Shown here piece after piece: positions 1-8,284 of a stretch of 26,887 nucleotides of DNA. The translations under genes and the position numbers were made by a program. Below the pieces are notes generated by a model. It ran no database searches, was not told the DNA's origin, and saw only the letters and a program-made list of their open reading frames with translations. Position 1 is the first letter of the stretch, and every line of letters starts with the position of its first letter. Origin of the DNA: Cellvibrionales bacterium (GTDB lineage: Bacteria; Pseudomonadota; Gammaproteobacteria; Pseudomonadales; UBA7434); contig JABIQF010000130.1 in the NCBI GenBank assembly GCA_018668095.1, positions 1-26,887 on the forward strand. Reading direction: 5' to 3'.

Positions 1-554
1 TATAAATCGCAGCCCAAAATAGGATGACCTATCTCGCGGCTATGAATACGCAATTGATGGGTTCGGCCGGTAATGGGGGTAAAGATAACGCGTGTGGCGA
101 AGGTTGATTCAAGTTGTTCAGCAACATGATATTGAGAGACGGCTGATCGACCGGTTTCATGGCAAATTTTTTGTAAGGGAAAATTAGGTGGGTCTTTGGC
201 TATGGGTAAATCGATAATATTTTTATCACCAGTAATATGCCCATGCAAAAGTGCGGTGTAGGTTTTTTTGACTGTGCGCGCTTGAAACTGTTTGCCAATA
301 TGCGCGTTAATCTCTTTGTTCAGCGCCACCACCATAATACCAGAGGTACCAAAGTCGAGCCGATGCACTAGCGTAGCGCTAGGAAAATCTTGTACTAAAC
401 GAAAGTGAACCGAGTCTTTATTGAGCGGATGCTTGCCCGATAAGCTTAATAGCGCGCTGGGCTTATTGATGAGCAGTAAATATTCATCTTGATAGAGAAT
501 GCTTATTTGCTCATGGCAGGGCGGCGCGATAAAGGGGTCGGCTTGAGGTTGCAT
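1..554 (-). CDS. rluA: RluA-family pseudouridine synthase, cut by left edge
   Basis: The gene reads leftward from an ATG at 552-554 and is still open at base 1, giving 184 codons of an expected 210-240. Members of this family isomerise uridine to pseudouridine; E. coli RluA modifies 23S rRNA U746 and tRNA position 32. The catalytic HRLD motif is visible (HRLDFGTSG, roughly residues 64-72), followed by KTYTALLHG, the RluA-like CHETGRSA segment, and PITGRTHQLRIHS with GHPILG near the cut end. The missing part is only the last 30-40 residues. It is divergent to the SDR gene on its right. A very similar second copy lies at the other end of the window. The RluA subfamily is inferred from the CHETG...PITGRTHQLR pattern; another RluA/RluC/RluD-type specificity is possible. 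Confidence 0.85.
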   Translation of the reverse strand, partial: MQPQADPFIAPPCHEQISILYQDEYLLLINKPSALLSLSGKHPLNKDSVHFRLVQDFPSATLVHRLDFGTSGIMVVALNKEINAHIGKQFQARTVKKTYTALLHGHITGDKNIIDLPIAKDPPNFPLQKICHETGRSAVSQYHVAEQLESTFATRVIFTPITGRTHQLRIHSREIGHPILGCDL

Positions 555-758
555 GCTTAACGAGGCCTATATATAAAGCGTTAATATAGCATTAGCGACA
601 CTGAATGTTATTTTTATTTATGCCGCTAAAAATATTACTGTCGAATAAATATGATCGATGGCGTAAACCGCTTGTTGAATTTGTTAAACTGTTCGCTGAA
701 TGATAGATGGCAAGCTCTATCACTATTAGTTGAAAGAAATTAAGAGGGTGTAGAAGTC

Positions 759-1451
759 ATGGCGACTATTTTAATTACAGGGACCAATCGAGGCATTGGT
801 CTTGAATTCACAAAACAATTTTTAGGTCGTGGCGATACGGTTATTGCTACGTGCAGAGATGTTGCTGCTGCCGCCGAGCTGCAAGCCTTAAATGATAAGC
901 ATGAGAAGCTAAGCGTCCTTACTTTGGATGTTGCTTCGACTGAATCAATGCAAGCCTTTGTTAAACAGTTAGGTGACGTGGCGATTGATGTGTTTATCAA
1001 TAACGCTGGCGTCTACGGTCCGTCGAGTGTGCGCTTTGGTGAGGTCGATGCCGATATTTGGGCATCGGTACTTAAGGTTAACGCCATTGCGCCTATTATG
1101 CTTAGCCAAATGATTATGCCCAACCTGCGAGCGGGTAAAGATAAGAAAATGCTTTATCTCTCATCGAAGATGGGTTCTATTGATGACAATGGCAGTGGTG
1201 CCGCTTATATCTATCGTAGCTCTAAGACAGCATTAAACAGTGTAGTTAAAAGTCTATCGATTGATTTAGCGCCAGAAGGCTTTACCGCAGCTGTATTGCA
1301 CCCTGGCTGGGTATTAACGGATATGGGTGGCGCAAATGCACTTATCGATACCCGCACCAGTGTAGAGGGAATGATGGTCGTGATTGATGGATTAAACGCC
1401 GAGCAGTCGGGGGGCTTTTTCAGTTACAACGGCAGTAGTATTCCTTGGTAA
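759..1451 (+). CDS. Short-chain dehydrogenase/reductase (C-factor/sniffer-like)
   Basis: This is a 230-residue classical SDR with a Rossmann fold. The NAD(P)-binding TGTNRGIG motif is at residues 7-14, NNAG at 81-84, the catalytic Ser at 135/136, and the YxxxK pair at Tyr152 and Lys156. HPGWV at 181-185 follows, as in C-factor (CsgA-like) and carbonyl-reductase-like SDRs. The length matches that subgroup. The substrate cannot be read from the sequence. The ATG is preceded by AAGAGGG about 10 bases upstream. The gene stands alone: rluA diverges on the left and a 385-bp spacer separates it from speA on the right, so a role in polyamine metabolism is not implied. Confidence 0.85.
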   Translation: MATILITGTNRGIGLEFTKQFLGRGDTVIATCRDVAAAAELQALNDKHEKLSVLTLDVASTESMQAFVKQLGDVAIDVFINNAGVYGPSSVRFGEVDADIWASVLKVNAIAPIMLSQMIMPNLRAGKDKKMLYLSSKMGSIDDNGSGAAYIYRSSKTALNSVVKSLSIDLAPEGFTAAVLHPGWVLTDMGGANALIDTRTSVEGMMVVIDGLNAEQSGGFFSYNGSSIPW

Positions 1452-1836
1452 GGCAGGATATTTTTTTACCCGAAGTAAAAAACACTCTATCTTCGTATTA
1501 AGAGCTATCTATAGTCTTTTTCGTGCACCTTGAAGAGCGCGTCAGTCAACAAGGTCTTTGCTGCGAATAAGGCTCCGCTAGGGCAGAATTTTCGACAGCG
1601 TGATAGCTGAGAAATACGCCATACAGCAATGAGGATCTCTCCAGTGGCGGGGGGTAGGGCGGCAGCGCCTCGGTTAAATACCGAACCAAATTTCTTCTAT
1701 AAAAACAGCTAACTCGATATAGCTATTTCTCCTAAACTACGGCAGAATTGCGCATCCTTGGCGCTGACCAATGGTCGATCCATATCGTCCTTTTAGCGCC
1801 AAATAGATCAACGATTGCTGCCTAAGGAGACTCTAT
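1452..1836 (+). promoter_or_regulatory. speA upstream region with several stem-loops
   Basis: I see no gene in this 385-bp spacer. It contains two adjacent small hairpins at about 1658-1684 (GGCG/CGCC, then CGGT/ACCG). Closer to speA is an 8-bp inverted repeat, TTGGCGCT at 1758-1765 and AGCGCCAA at 1795-1802, enclosing a tight dyad GACCAATGGTC (1766-1776). The closing arm ends 21 bases before the speA Shine-Dalgarno sequence. The inverted repeats are seen directly; a role as an RNA leader or operator controlling the polyamine genes is inference. I could not pick a confident promoter. Confidence 0.35.
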
Positions 1837-3744
1837 TTGAACCAGCAATTTAAATCCTCGTGGGAGTCTAAAAACTCTGCTGAGCTGTATGGTATTAATC
1901 GCTGGAGTAACGATTACTTTGGCTTGTCGAAAGACGGCAAGGTCACGGCAAAAACGCTGAATACTGAAGTTACCTTGATGGATATTGTTGAGGGTATGAT
2001 TGAGCGTGATTTGCAAATGCCTGTACTGTTGCGCATCGAAAATATTCTCGATGCGCAAATTATGCGCTTAAACGAAGCCTTTCGTAGCGCCATCAAACAG
2101 TCAAATTATTTGTCGGCCTATCGCGGTGTTTACCCCATTAAAGTGAACCAGCAAGCGCAAGTGGTAGAAGAAATTGCTGCCTTCGGTGAGCGTTACGGTC
2201 ACGGCTTCGAAGTGGGCAGCAAGCCAGAAATGATTGCAGCACTGTCTACGTTAAAAGAGCCCGGCAGTTTAATTATTTGTAATGGCTATAAAGATCAAGA
2301 ATTTATTGACCTCGGCTTGCAGGCTATCAAGTTAGGCTTTCAGTGCTTCTTCGTTATAGAAACACCTACAGAATTGCCCATTATTATTGATCGTAGCAAA
2401 GCGCTCGGCATTGAGCCGACCATTGGCGTGCGAATAAAAATGACCTCGCAAGTCAGTGGTCGCTGGAACAGCACCAGTGGAGACCGTAGTATATTTGGCC
2501 TAACTACGTCGCAATTAATCGATGTCGTTGATTCTTTAAAGCAAGAAAATATGCTGCATTGCCTAAAATTATTGCATTGCCATTTAGGCTCGCAGATTCC
2601 CAATATTCGTGACATTCGCGGTGGCGTTGTTGAAGCCTCTCGTTATTACGCAGACCTTGTTAACGAGGGCGCTTCACTTTCTCATATTGATTTAGGCGGA
2701 GGGCTGGCCGTTGATTATACCGGCGCCTGCAGTAACGATGATCAAAGTCGTAACTATAGCCTTGAAGAATATTGCGCCGATATTGTTGAAACCCTAAAGC
2801 ATACGCTGGATGAATACAGTATTGATCATCCCATTATCATTACTGAATCGGGCCGGGCAACGGTCGCCTATTCATCCGTTTTAATTTTCAATATTCTCGA
2901 TACAAATACCTTTGAGACGAATGGCCTGCCAGAGCCCTTGCCGGACGAACACCCATTACTTATTAAGATGCGAGAGATTTTTGAGTATTTGAAAGCTGAG
3001 AGTGTTCAGGAGTGTTACAACGATGCGCATTACTATCGTGATGAAATTCGCGCCTTATTTAAACGAGGGCAAATAGATTTACGCTCTCGTTCAGTGGCTG
3101 AAAATTTATTTTTAGATATTCTGCATCGTATTGCTGATTTGCTGGAAACTTTGGCGCGTATTCCTCCTGATTTAGAAAACCTAAAGCTATCGCTGGCCGA
3201 TATTTATTACGGTAATTTCAGTCTTTTCCAATCGTTACCGGATATCTGGGCCATTGATCAGCTCTTCCCCATCATGCCACTTCATCGATTAGATGAAGAG
3301 CCCACACGTGAAGCGGTACTTGCTGATATTACCTGTGACTGTGATGGAAAAATCGATACATTTGTTGGCGAACATGAAACCGTTGCTACCTTGCCACTGC
3401 ATCCATTAAAAAGTGGTGAGGAATATTATTTGGGTGTGTTTTTGGTCGGTGCCTATCAGGAAACGCTTGGAGATTTACATAATTTATTTGGCGATACTAA
3501 TGTCGTTAGTGTACGCCTTAATCATGATGCCAGTTTTGATTTTGTGAAAGAAATTCATGGCGATACCATTGCCGATGTACTCAGCTATGTAGAATATCAG
3601 CCAGCACAAATGGAGTTGAATTATCGCAACACCGCTGAGCGCGCGGTAAAAGAAGGTCGCATTACTGCTCGCGAGCGCCAGCAAATGATTAAAACCTTTA
3701 AAGCCAGCATGCAAGGCTACACCTATTACGAAAAAGAAAATTAA
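1837..3744 (+). CDS. speA: Biosynthetic arginine decarboxylase
   Basis: SpeA decarboxylates arginine to agmatine, the first step of the arginine route to putrescine. The protein has 635 residues (E. coli SpeA 658) and belongs to the PLP-dependent fold-III decarboxylases. Visible landmarks are the PLP lysine in YPIKVNQQ (Lys102), HLGSQIPNIRDI from 249, the glycine loop DLGGGLAVDY from 285, ESGR at 337-340, and the C-terminal active-site segment DITCDCDGKID near 497-507. The start is TTG at 1837, set by a strong AAGGAGA at 1824-1830 with six bases of spacing; the next in-frame Met is residue 48 and would remove conserved sequence. The next gene begins 10 bp after the stop, so this is the first gene of a four-gene polyamine operon. 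Confidence 0.95.
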   Translation: MNQQFKSSWESKNSAELYGINRWSNDYFGLSKDGKVTAKTLNTEVTLMDIVEGMIERDLQMPVLLRIENILDAQIMRLNEAFRSAIKQSNYLSAYRGVYPIKVNQQAQVVEEIAAFGERYGHGFEVGSKPEMIAALSTLKEPGSLIICNGYKDQEFIDLGLQAIKLGFQCFFVIETPTELPIIIDRSKALGIEPTIGVRIKMTSQVSGRWNSTSGDRSIFGLTTSQLIDVVDSLKQENMLHCLKLLHCHLGSQIPNIRDIRGGVVEASRYYADLVNEGASLSHIDLGGGLAVDYTGACSNDDQSRNYSLEEYCADIVETLKHTLDEYSIDHPIIITESGRATVAYSSVLIFNILDTNTFETNGLPEPLPDEHPLLIKMREIFEYLKAESVQECYNDAHYYRDEIRALFKRGQIDLRSRSVAENLFLDILHRIADLLETLARIPPDLENLKLSLADIYYGNFSLFQSLPDIWAIDQLFPIMPLHRLDEEPTREAVLADITCDCDGKIDTFVGEHETVATLPLHPLKSGEEYYLGVFLVGAYQETLGDLHNLFGDTNVVSVRLNHDASFDFVKEIHGDTIADVLSYVEYQPAQMELNYRNTAERAVKEGRITARERQQMIKTFKASMQGYTYYEKEN

Positions 3745-3754
3745 GGAAACAATA

Positions 3755-4963
3755 ATGGCAAAAGTACTTATTATCGGTGCCGGTGGTGTTGGCCAAGTTG
3801 TTGCGCATAAGTGTGCCCAACTCGCCAATGTCTTTACCGATATTGTTTTAGCCAGTCGCAATGAAGAAAAGTGTAAACGCATTGCCGCACAGCTAAAAAA
3901 TAATTATGGTCGCACCATTAAAACGGTACAGGTCGATGCAGACAATGTGCCAGAGCTAGTTGCATTGTTTAATAACATTAAGCCCTTTATGGTGATTAAT
4001 GTTGCACTGCCGTATCAAGATCTGACCATTATGGATGCCTGTTTAGAAACCGGTGTTCACTATCTAGATACTGCGAACTACGAACCATTAGACACCGCAA
4101 AGTTTGAGTATAAATGGCAGTGGGCTTACCAAGAAAAGTTTAAACAAGCAGGTCTTATGGCGCTGTTAGGCTCGGGCTTTGATCCTGGCGCCACCAATAT
4201 GTTTACTGCTTACATTGCCAAGCATTATTTTGATGAAATCCACCATCTCGATATTATTGATGTCAACGGTGGTGACCATGGTTACCCCTTTGCCACAAAT
4301 TTTAACCCTGAAATTAATATTCGTGAAGTCACTGCCGAATGTCGGCATTGGGAAGAAGGTGCCTTTGTTACTACTGCGGCTATGTCAACACAGCAATCGT
4401 TTACCTGCCCAGATGGTGTTGGCACTTACAATATTTATCGCATGTATCATGAAGAGTTGGAATCGCTCACCAAGCATTTCCCCAGCATTAAGCGTGCTCA
4501 ATTTTGGATGAGTTTTGGTGACAGCTACATAAAGCATTTAGATGTGTTAGGCAATGTCGGCATGACGGGCATAGAGCCTATTGAATTTCAGGGGCAACAA
4601 ATCGTCCCCATTCAATTTTTAAAAGCGCTATTACCTGACCCATCAACATTAGGCTCACGCACTAAAGGTAAAACCTGTATTGGCTGTGTAGTCCGGGGCA
4701 TTAAAGACGGCAAAGAAAAAACGGTTTATCTGTATAACATCAAAGATCATCAAGACTGCTTTGGCGAAGTACAGTCCCAGGCCATATCCTACACTACGGG
4801 CGTGCCAGCTATGATAGGGGCAAAAATGATGATAGAAGGCACTTGGATGAAATCCGGCGTGTGGAACATGGAGCAGTTAGATCCCGATGCATTTATGGCC
4901 GATATGAATGAATATGGTTTGCCGTGGAAAGTGATCGAAGATCCTGGCTTTGATTTAATATAA
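3755..4963 (+). CDS. Carboxy(nor)spermidine dehydrogenase (saccharopine dehydrogenase-like)
   Basis: This is a 402-residue member of the saccharopine dehydrogenase family. It has the dinucleotide-binding GAGGVG at residues 8-13 and the characteristic GSGFDPGATN (139-148), NGGDHGYPFATNFNPEINIRE (171-191) block of carboxynorspermidine/carboxyspermidine dehydrogenases. These enzymes condense a diamine with aspartate beta-semialdehyde and reduce the imine with NADPH. With putrescine, the product of the speA and speB genes here, the product would be carboxyspermidine; with diaminopropane it would be carboxynorspermidine. The substrate choice is inferred from the neighbours. The ATG has AAGGAAA seven to eight bases upstream, and the gene starts 10 bp after speA. 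A lysine-pathway saccharopine dehydrogenase is less likely because the decarboxylase partner follows directly. Confidence 0.9.
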   Translation: MAKVLIIGAGGVGQVVAHKCAQLANVFTDIVLASRNEEKCKRIAAQLKNNYGRTIKTVQVDADNVPELVALFNNIKPFMVINVALPYQDLTIMDACLETGVHYLDTANYEPLDTAKFEYKWQWAYQEKFKQAGLMALLGSGFDPGATNMFTAYIAKHYFDEIHHLDIIDVNGGDHGYPFATNFNPEINIREVTAECRHWEEGAFVTTAAMSTQQSFTCPDGVGTYNIYRMYHEELESLTKHFPSIKRAQFWMSFGDSYIKHLDVLGNVGMTGIEPIEFQGQQIVPIQFLKALLPDPSTLGSRTKGKTCIGCVVRGIKDGKEKTVYLYNIKDHQDCFGEVQSQAISYTTGVPAMIGAKMMIEGTWMKSGVWNMEQLDPDAFMADMNEYGLPWKVIEDPGFDLI

Positions 4964-4984
4964 ACGTAATCGCTAATAAGACTA

Positions 4985-6154
4985 ATGATGAAATGCCATA
5001 GCTTTAAAACATTTGATTCTTCACGGACTCCGTCGCCCTGTTTTGTAGTTGATGAAGTCGCAATAGAGCGCAACCTCAAAATCTTAAACCGAGTTCAAGA
5101 GGAGTCAGGCGCAAAAATTTTGATGGCGTTAAAAGCGTTTTCAATGTTTAGCTTAGCGTCATTAATTAGTCGTTATTTGAAGGGCAGCTGTGCCAGTGGT
5201 TTACATGAGGCTCGTCTAGGGAGAGAAGAGTTTGGTGGCGAAGTTCATACTTTTTCCGCGGCCTATACCGAGACCGATTTAAAAGAAATTTTAAACATCT
5301 CTAATCATGTCGTGTTTAATTCCTTTGGCCAATGGCAACGCTTTCAGCCTCTGATTAAAACCGCTAAAAAACGGCGACCCGAATTACAATTTGGCTTGCG
5401 TATTAATCCTCAACATTCTGAAGGTGCCACTGCGATTTATGATCCTTGTGCTGAAGGTTCTCGTCTAGGTATCCCCTATCACGAATTTAGCGGCCAGGAT
5501 TTAACTGGCATTACCGGTTTGCACTTTCATACTTTGTGCGAGCAAAGCTTTGAACCGTTAGACCGTACGTTAACCGTAATTGAGCATCAGTTTTCAGAGT
5601 GGTTACCTCGGCTTGAATGGGTGAACTTTGGCGGTGGTCATCACATTACCCGCGGTGATTACCCTGTAGAAAAATTAATTGCGCGCATTAAAGCATTTCA
5701 AAAAAAATATAATGTGCAGGTGTATTTGGAGCCTGGTGAAGCGATTGCTATTAATAGCGGTGTATTAGTCAGCGAAGTACTTGACCTTACTTGCAATACG
5801 ATCGCTCTCGCCACACTCGACACCTCCGCCACTTGCCATATGCCAGACATTTTAGAAATGCCTTACCGCGCAGATATTTTTGATGCAGCAGAAAACGGCG
5901 AAAAAAATTACAGTTATAGGCTTGGTGGGCAAACGTGTTTGGCGGGTGATGTGATTGGTGGCTACAGTTTTGATCAACCTTTAAATGTTGGGCAGCGTTT
6001 AATTTTTGATGATATGGCTCATTACACAATGGTCAAAACGACGACTTTTAATGGCATTAACTTACCTGCTATTGCTATTTGGAATTCTCAAACTGACCAG
6101 CTGCGCATCGTGCGCGAATTTGGTTACGACGACTTCAAACAACGGCTATCTTAG
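4985..6154 (+). CDS. nspC: Carboxy(nor)spermidine decarboxylase
   Basis: NspC-type enzymes are PLP-dependent alanine-racemase-fold decarboxylases that remove the carboxyl group from carboxynorspermidine or carboxyspermidine to give norspermidine or spermidine. The 389-residue protein shows the PLP lysine in MALKAFS (Lys50), GLHFHTLCEQ (178-187), the glycine loop NFGGGHH (214-220), EPGEAIAI (249-256), the NspC-type CHMPDILEMPYR (284-295), the active-site cysteine in GGQTCLAGD (Cys318), and the PLP-contacting Tyr347 in DMAHYTM. It sits 21 bp downstream of the dehydrogenase that makes its substrate. The Shine-Dalgarno sequence is weak; ATG codons at 4985 and 4988 are both possible. Spermidine is the likely product here because the operon supplies putrescine. 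Confidence 0.92.
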   Translation: MMKCHSFKTFDSSRTPSPCFVVDEVAIERNLKILNRVQEESGAKILMALKAFSMFSLASLISRYLKGSCASGLHEARLGREEFGGEVHTFSAAYTETDLKEILNISNHVVFNSFGQWQRFQPLIKTAKKRRPELQFGLRINPQHSEGATAIYDPCAEGSRLGIPYHEFSGQDLTGITGLHFHTLCEQSFEPLDRTLTVIEHQFSEWLPRLEWVNFGGGHHITRGDYPVEKLIARIKAFQKKYNVQVYLEPGEAIAINSGVLVSEVLDLTCNTIALATLDTSATCHMPDILEMPYRADIFDAAENGEKNYSYRLGGQTCLAGDVIGGYSFDQPLNVGQRLIFDDMAHYTMVKTTTFNGINLPAIAIWNSQTDQLRIVREFGYDDFKQRLS

Positions 6155-6176
6155 CCAGAGACAATATAGAGAAAAC

Positions 6177-7070
6177 ATGATGGAAAATTTTGATCAGCTT
6201 GCCGCACCCGGTTATCCCATTTTTCTAGGTTCGGAATTTGCGCACCCAAAACCTGAAGATGCTTTTTTTCATGTATTACCCGTTCCCTATGAAGCGTCAG
6301 TCTCTTACGGTGGTGGTACAGGTTCAGGTCCAGCCGCTATTCTCGGTGCATCGTGGCAATTAGAAATCTGGGATGGAAAGAGTAATCCCAGCGAAAAAGG
6401 TATTTACACGCATGCCCCCGTCAATGTTAAAGGCAAGCCTGAGAAAGTAATCGATAATATCGCTGCGGCCACTAAGGCGTTGGTGAAGTCTGGCGGTTTC
6501 CCTATTGGGTTGGGAGGTGAGCACTCGGTGACCTATGGCATCATCAAAGGCTTGTTAGATGCAGGTATAAGCGATTTCGGGGTAGTGCAAATTGATGCCC
6601 ATGCTGACTTGCGCGAAGCTTACGAAGGTAATCCTTATAGTCATGCTTCTGTGATGAAGCGCATCGTCGACTTAGATATTCCTATTTTCCAATTGGGTAT
6701 CCGAGCTTTTTGTGAAGAAGAGAAAAAAACCCGATCAGCTTATGGTATCAAGCATTTAGATGCCGATATTTTGGTGCCTAAAAATATTCAATCGGTTGAT
6801 TTGCCCGATGATTTTCCCGAAAAAATCTTTTTCACATTGGACATTGATGGCATGGACCCATCCATATTTCCTTCAACGGGCACTCCCGTGCCTGGTGGTT
6901 TAGGTTGGTATCAGACCTTGTCGCTCTTTGAATCGATAGCAAAAAAGTACAACATTATTGGTTTTGATATCATGGAATTTGCTCCTATTGAAAATTTTCA
7001 TGCGTATGAGTTTTCCGCGGCACTGCTGACTTATAAAATGATGGGAATTGTTGATCGTAATAAGCGTTAG
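6177..7070 (+). CDS. speB: Agmatinase (ureohydrolase family)
   Basis: Agmatinase hydrolyses agmatine to putrescine and urea using a binuclear manganese centre. The 297-residue protein has all the ureohydrolase metal motifs: GGEHS (113-117, His116), DAHAD (140-144) followed by SHAS (155-158), and DIDGMDP (222-228), then MEFAP near 266-270. The start is ATG 6177 or the adjacent ATG 6180, 22 bp after the nspC stop; the reading frame is open further upstream, but only as a shadow of nspC. Family members also include arginase, guanidinobutyrase and formimidoglutamase. The operon with speA makes agmatinase by far the best reading, and completes arginine-to-putrescine conversion. The ribosome-binding site is weak (GAGAAA). 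Confidence 0.92.
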   Translation: MMENFDQLAAPGYPIFLGSEFAHPKPEDAFFHVLPVPYEASVSYGGGTGSGPAAILGASWQLEIWDGKSNPSEKGIYTHAPVNVKGKPEKVIDNIAAATKALVKSGGFPIGLGGEHSVTYGIIKGLLDAGISDFGVVQIDAHADLREAYEGNPYSHASVMKRIVDLDIPIFQLGIRAFCEEEKKTRSAYGIKHLDADILVPKNIQSVDLPDDFPEKIFFTLDIDGMDPSIFPSTGTPVPGGLGWYQTLSLFESIAKKYNIIGFDIMEFAPIENFHAYEFSAALLTYKMMGIVDRNKR

Positions 7071-7385
7071 CTGAGTGCTCACCTTGTCTTTGAAGCGTGT
7101 AGCGCTTCATTAACTATGACATTACGTTTTATCTGTCACGCATGTAGGACTATACATATTTTCTTAAAATCACAATTTTCTGTGTGCGGTGGTACCCGCT
7201 ATTTGGCATTGTCACTCGGGCAGAGATTAATGACTTGTGTGCCGAGTGAGCATAATGACCTAAAGAGCAGTGGAGCGGTGTTAGAGAAGACGTTATATGG
7301 GTCAAAACACAGGTGTTCGGGCATAGAATAGATTAACCATGTTAAGCATATATGTGGCATTACGTGAGTGATTACGCCAGAAATT

Positions 7386-7417
7386 GACAATTAACCGATT
7401 TAAATCGGTTAATTGTC
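7386..7417. repeat. Perfect 32-bp palindrome
   Basis: Each half is GACAATTAACCGATTT and the right half is its exact reverse complement, with no central spacer. A TTGACA hexamer (7384-7389) overlaps the left end, and GTTAAT (7408-7413) lies 18 bases further on, so the palindrome spans a possible promoter. There is no T tract right after it, so a terminator is less likely. Operator or cruciform function is inference. Confidence 0.8.
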
Positions 7418-7457
7418 GTCAAGACGGTCTGTTTTAAGGCTTTCTGCTCCTTCTTGG

Positions 7458-7486
7458 TTGACTCGTATAGGCGGTATCTATAGAAT
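7458..7486 (+). promoter_or_regulatory. Sigma-70 promoter for rpsL operon
   Basis: TTGACT at 7458-7463, a 17-bp spacer, then TAGAAT at 7481-7486: five of six matches in both boxes. It is followed by a GC-rich discriminator (CGCGCTCCGCC) and CATATTG, which resembles my recollection of the E. coli str operon promoter. GC-rich discriminators are typical of promoters repressed by ppGpp/DksA, so stringent control is likely. The expected transcription start near 7493 gives a leader of about 205 nt before rpsL. Confidence 0.75.
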
Positions 7487-7698
7487 TCGCGCTCCGCCAT
7501 ATTGGTGATGTTTCATCGACCGTGTTATTCGGCCATTAATCTGGTCTTCGGGGTCGCAGAAAGTACGCTGGCTATACCATGGCTGTATTAATGATGAATT
7601 AATACAACTCAACATAGCTGCTCAGTGACATCACAGAGCAATAGGGTAGCGGCACAGTAGCGAAGTTACTAACTTATTGAATTTTGGAGTATTTTTAC

Positions 7699-8070
7699 AT
7701 GGCAACGATCAACCAATTGGTTCGTAAGCCGAGAAAGAGAAAAATTAAGAAGACAGACGTACCTGCATTGCAGGCCTGTCCTCAGCGTCGTGGCGTATGT
7801 ACACGCGTTTACACAACCACACCGAAAAAGCCGAACTCAGCATTACGTAAAGTATGTCGTGTTCGCTTAACCAGCGGTTTCGAAGTTTCTTCGTATATCG
7901 GTGGTGAAGGCCATAACTTGCAAGAGCATAGTGTGGTATTGATTCGAGGCGGTCGTGTTAAAGATTTACCTGGTGTGCGTTATCACACTGTTCGTGGAAC
8001 ACTTGATACACAAGGTGTTGCCGATCGTAAGCAAGGTCGTTCTAAGTACGGTACTAAACGTCCTAAATAA
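7699..8070 (+). CDS. rpsL: 30S ribosomal protein S12
   Basis: S12 sits at the decoding centre of the 30S subunit and is the streptomycin target region. The 123-residue protein follows the family sequence from MATINQLVRKPR to SKYGTKRPK, one residue shorter than E. coli. TTPKKPNSALRK (40-51) and GGRVKDLPGVRYH carry the lysines whose mutation gives streptomycin resistance; both are the sensitive form. The start is ATG 7699, with TTGGAG ten bases upstream and the universal N-terminus; an in-frame TTG at 7684 would add five unconserved residues and overlap the ribosome-binding site. It is the first gene of the str operon. Confidence 0.97.
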   Translation: MATINQLVRKPRKRKIKKTDVPALQACPQRRGVCTRVYTTTPKKPNSALRKVCRVRLTSGFEVSSYIGGEGHNLQEHSVVLIRGGRVKDLPGVRYHTVRGTLDTQGVADRKQGRSKYGTKRPK

Positions 8071-8284
8071 ATTTAAAAAGTTGTCACCAATTTTTTATTA
8101 AATCGTTTTATCATCCAAGGTTAACCTGAGTCACTCATTGACTTAGAGGGTTGTCCGGCGGAGCACGCACAGGATGCAAATCCTTTGCTTTATCCGTCAC
8201 AGTAAGGCCAAGCTGTTATATGTCTTAAATGTATTTAAGACGCCATAATTTGTCTTGGGTTAGCCTGAAAAAGAGGAAAGTTGC
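8071..8284 (+). promoter_or_regulatory. rpsL-rpsG intercistronic region, possible S7 control site
   Basis: This 214-bp spacer is longer than the E. coli one. In E. coli, S7 binds the rpsL-rpsG intercistronic RNA to repress its own translation. Here I see an 8-bp hairpin GTCTTAAA/TTTAAGAC with a TGTA loop at 8222-8241, and upstream GGAT/ATCC-rich segments at about 8172-8205 that can pair in several ways. The S7 role is carried over from E. coli and not shown by a conserved motif here. Confidence 0.35.

Larger units (their letters stand above)
7071..7698 (+). other. Long spacer between speB and rpsL
   Basis: I find no convincing gene in these 628 bp; the small open frames have no ribosome-binding sites or recognisable sequence. 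Contents seen: a 7-bp hairpin TGAAGCG/CGCTTCA at 7091-7109 just after speB without a T tract; a perfect 32-bp palindrome at 7386-7417; the rpsL promoter at 7458-7486; and a 9-bp AT-rich hairpin TGTATTAAT/ATTAATACA at 7585-7607 in the rpsL leader. The promoter is listed separately. Confidence 0.6.

Noticed and set aside
1460..1484. Hairpin TTTTTTAC/GTAAAAAA after the SDR gene as a terminator
   Set aside because: The stem is nearly all A-T and no T tract follows it on the plus strand.
6006..6176. Upstream extension of speB that looks like a lipoprotein signal peptide (LTSC)
   Set aside because: It lies wholly inside nspC in another frame; agmatinases are cytoplasmic and the family match starts at MENFDQ after ATG 6177/6180.
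7116..7390. Small open frames on both strands in the speB-rpsL spacer
   Set aside because: No ribosome-binding sites, no recognisable sequence, and they overlap each other and the promoter/palindrome region.
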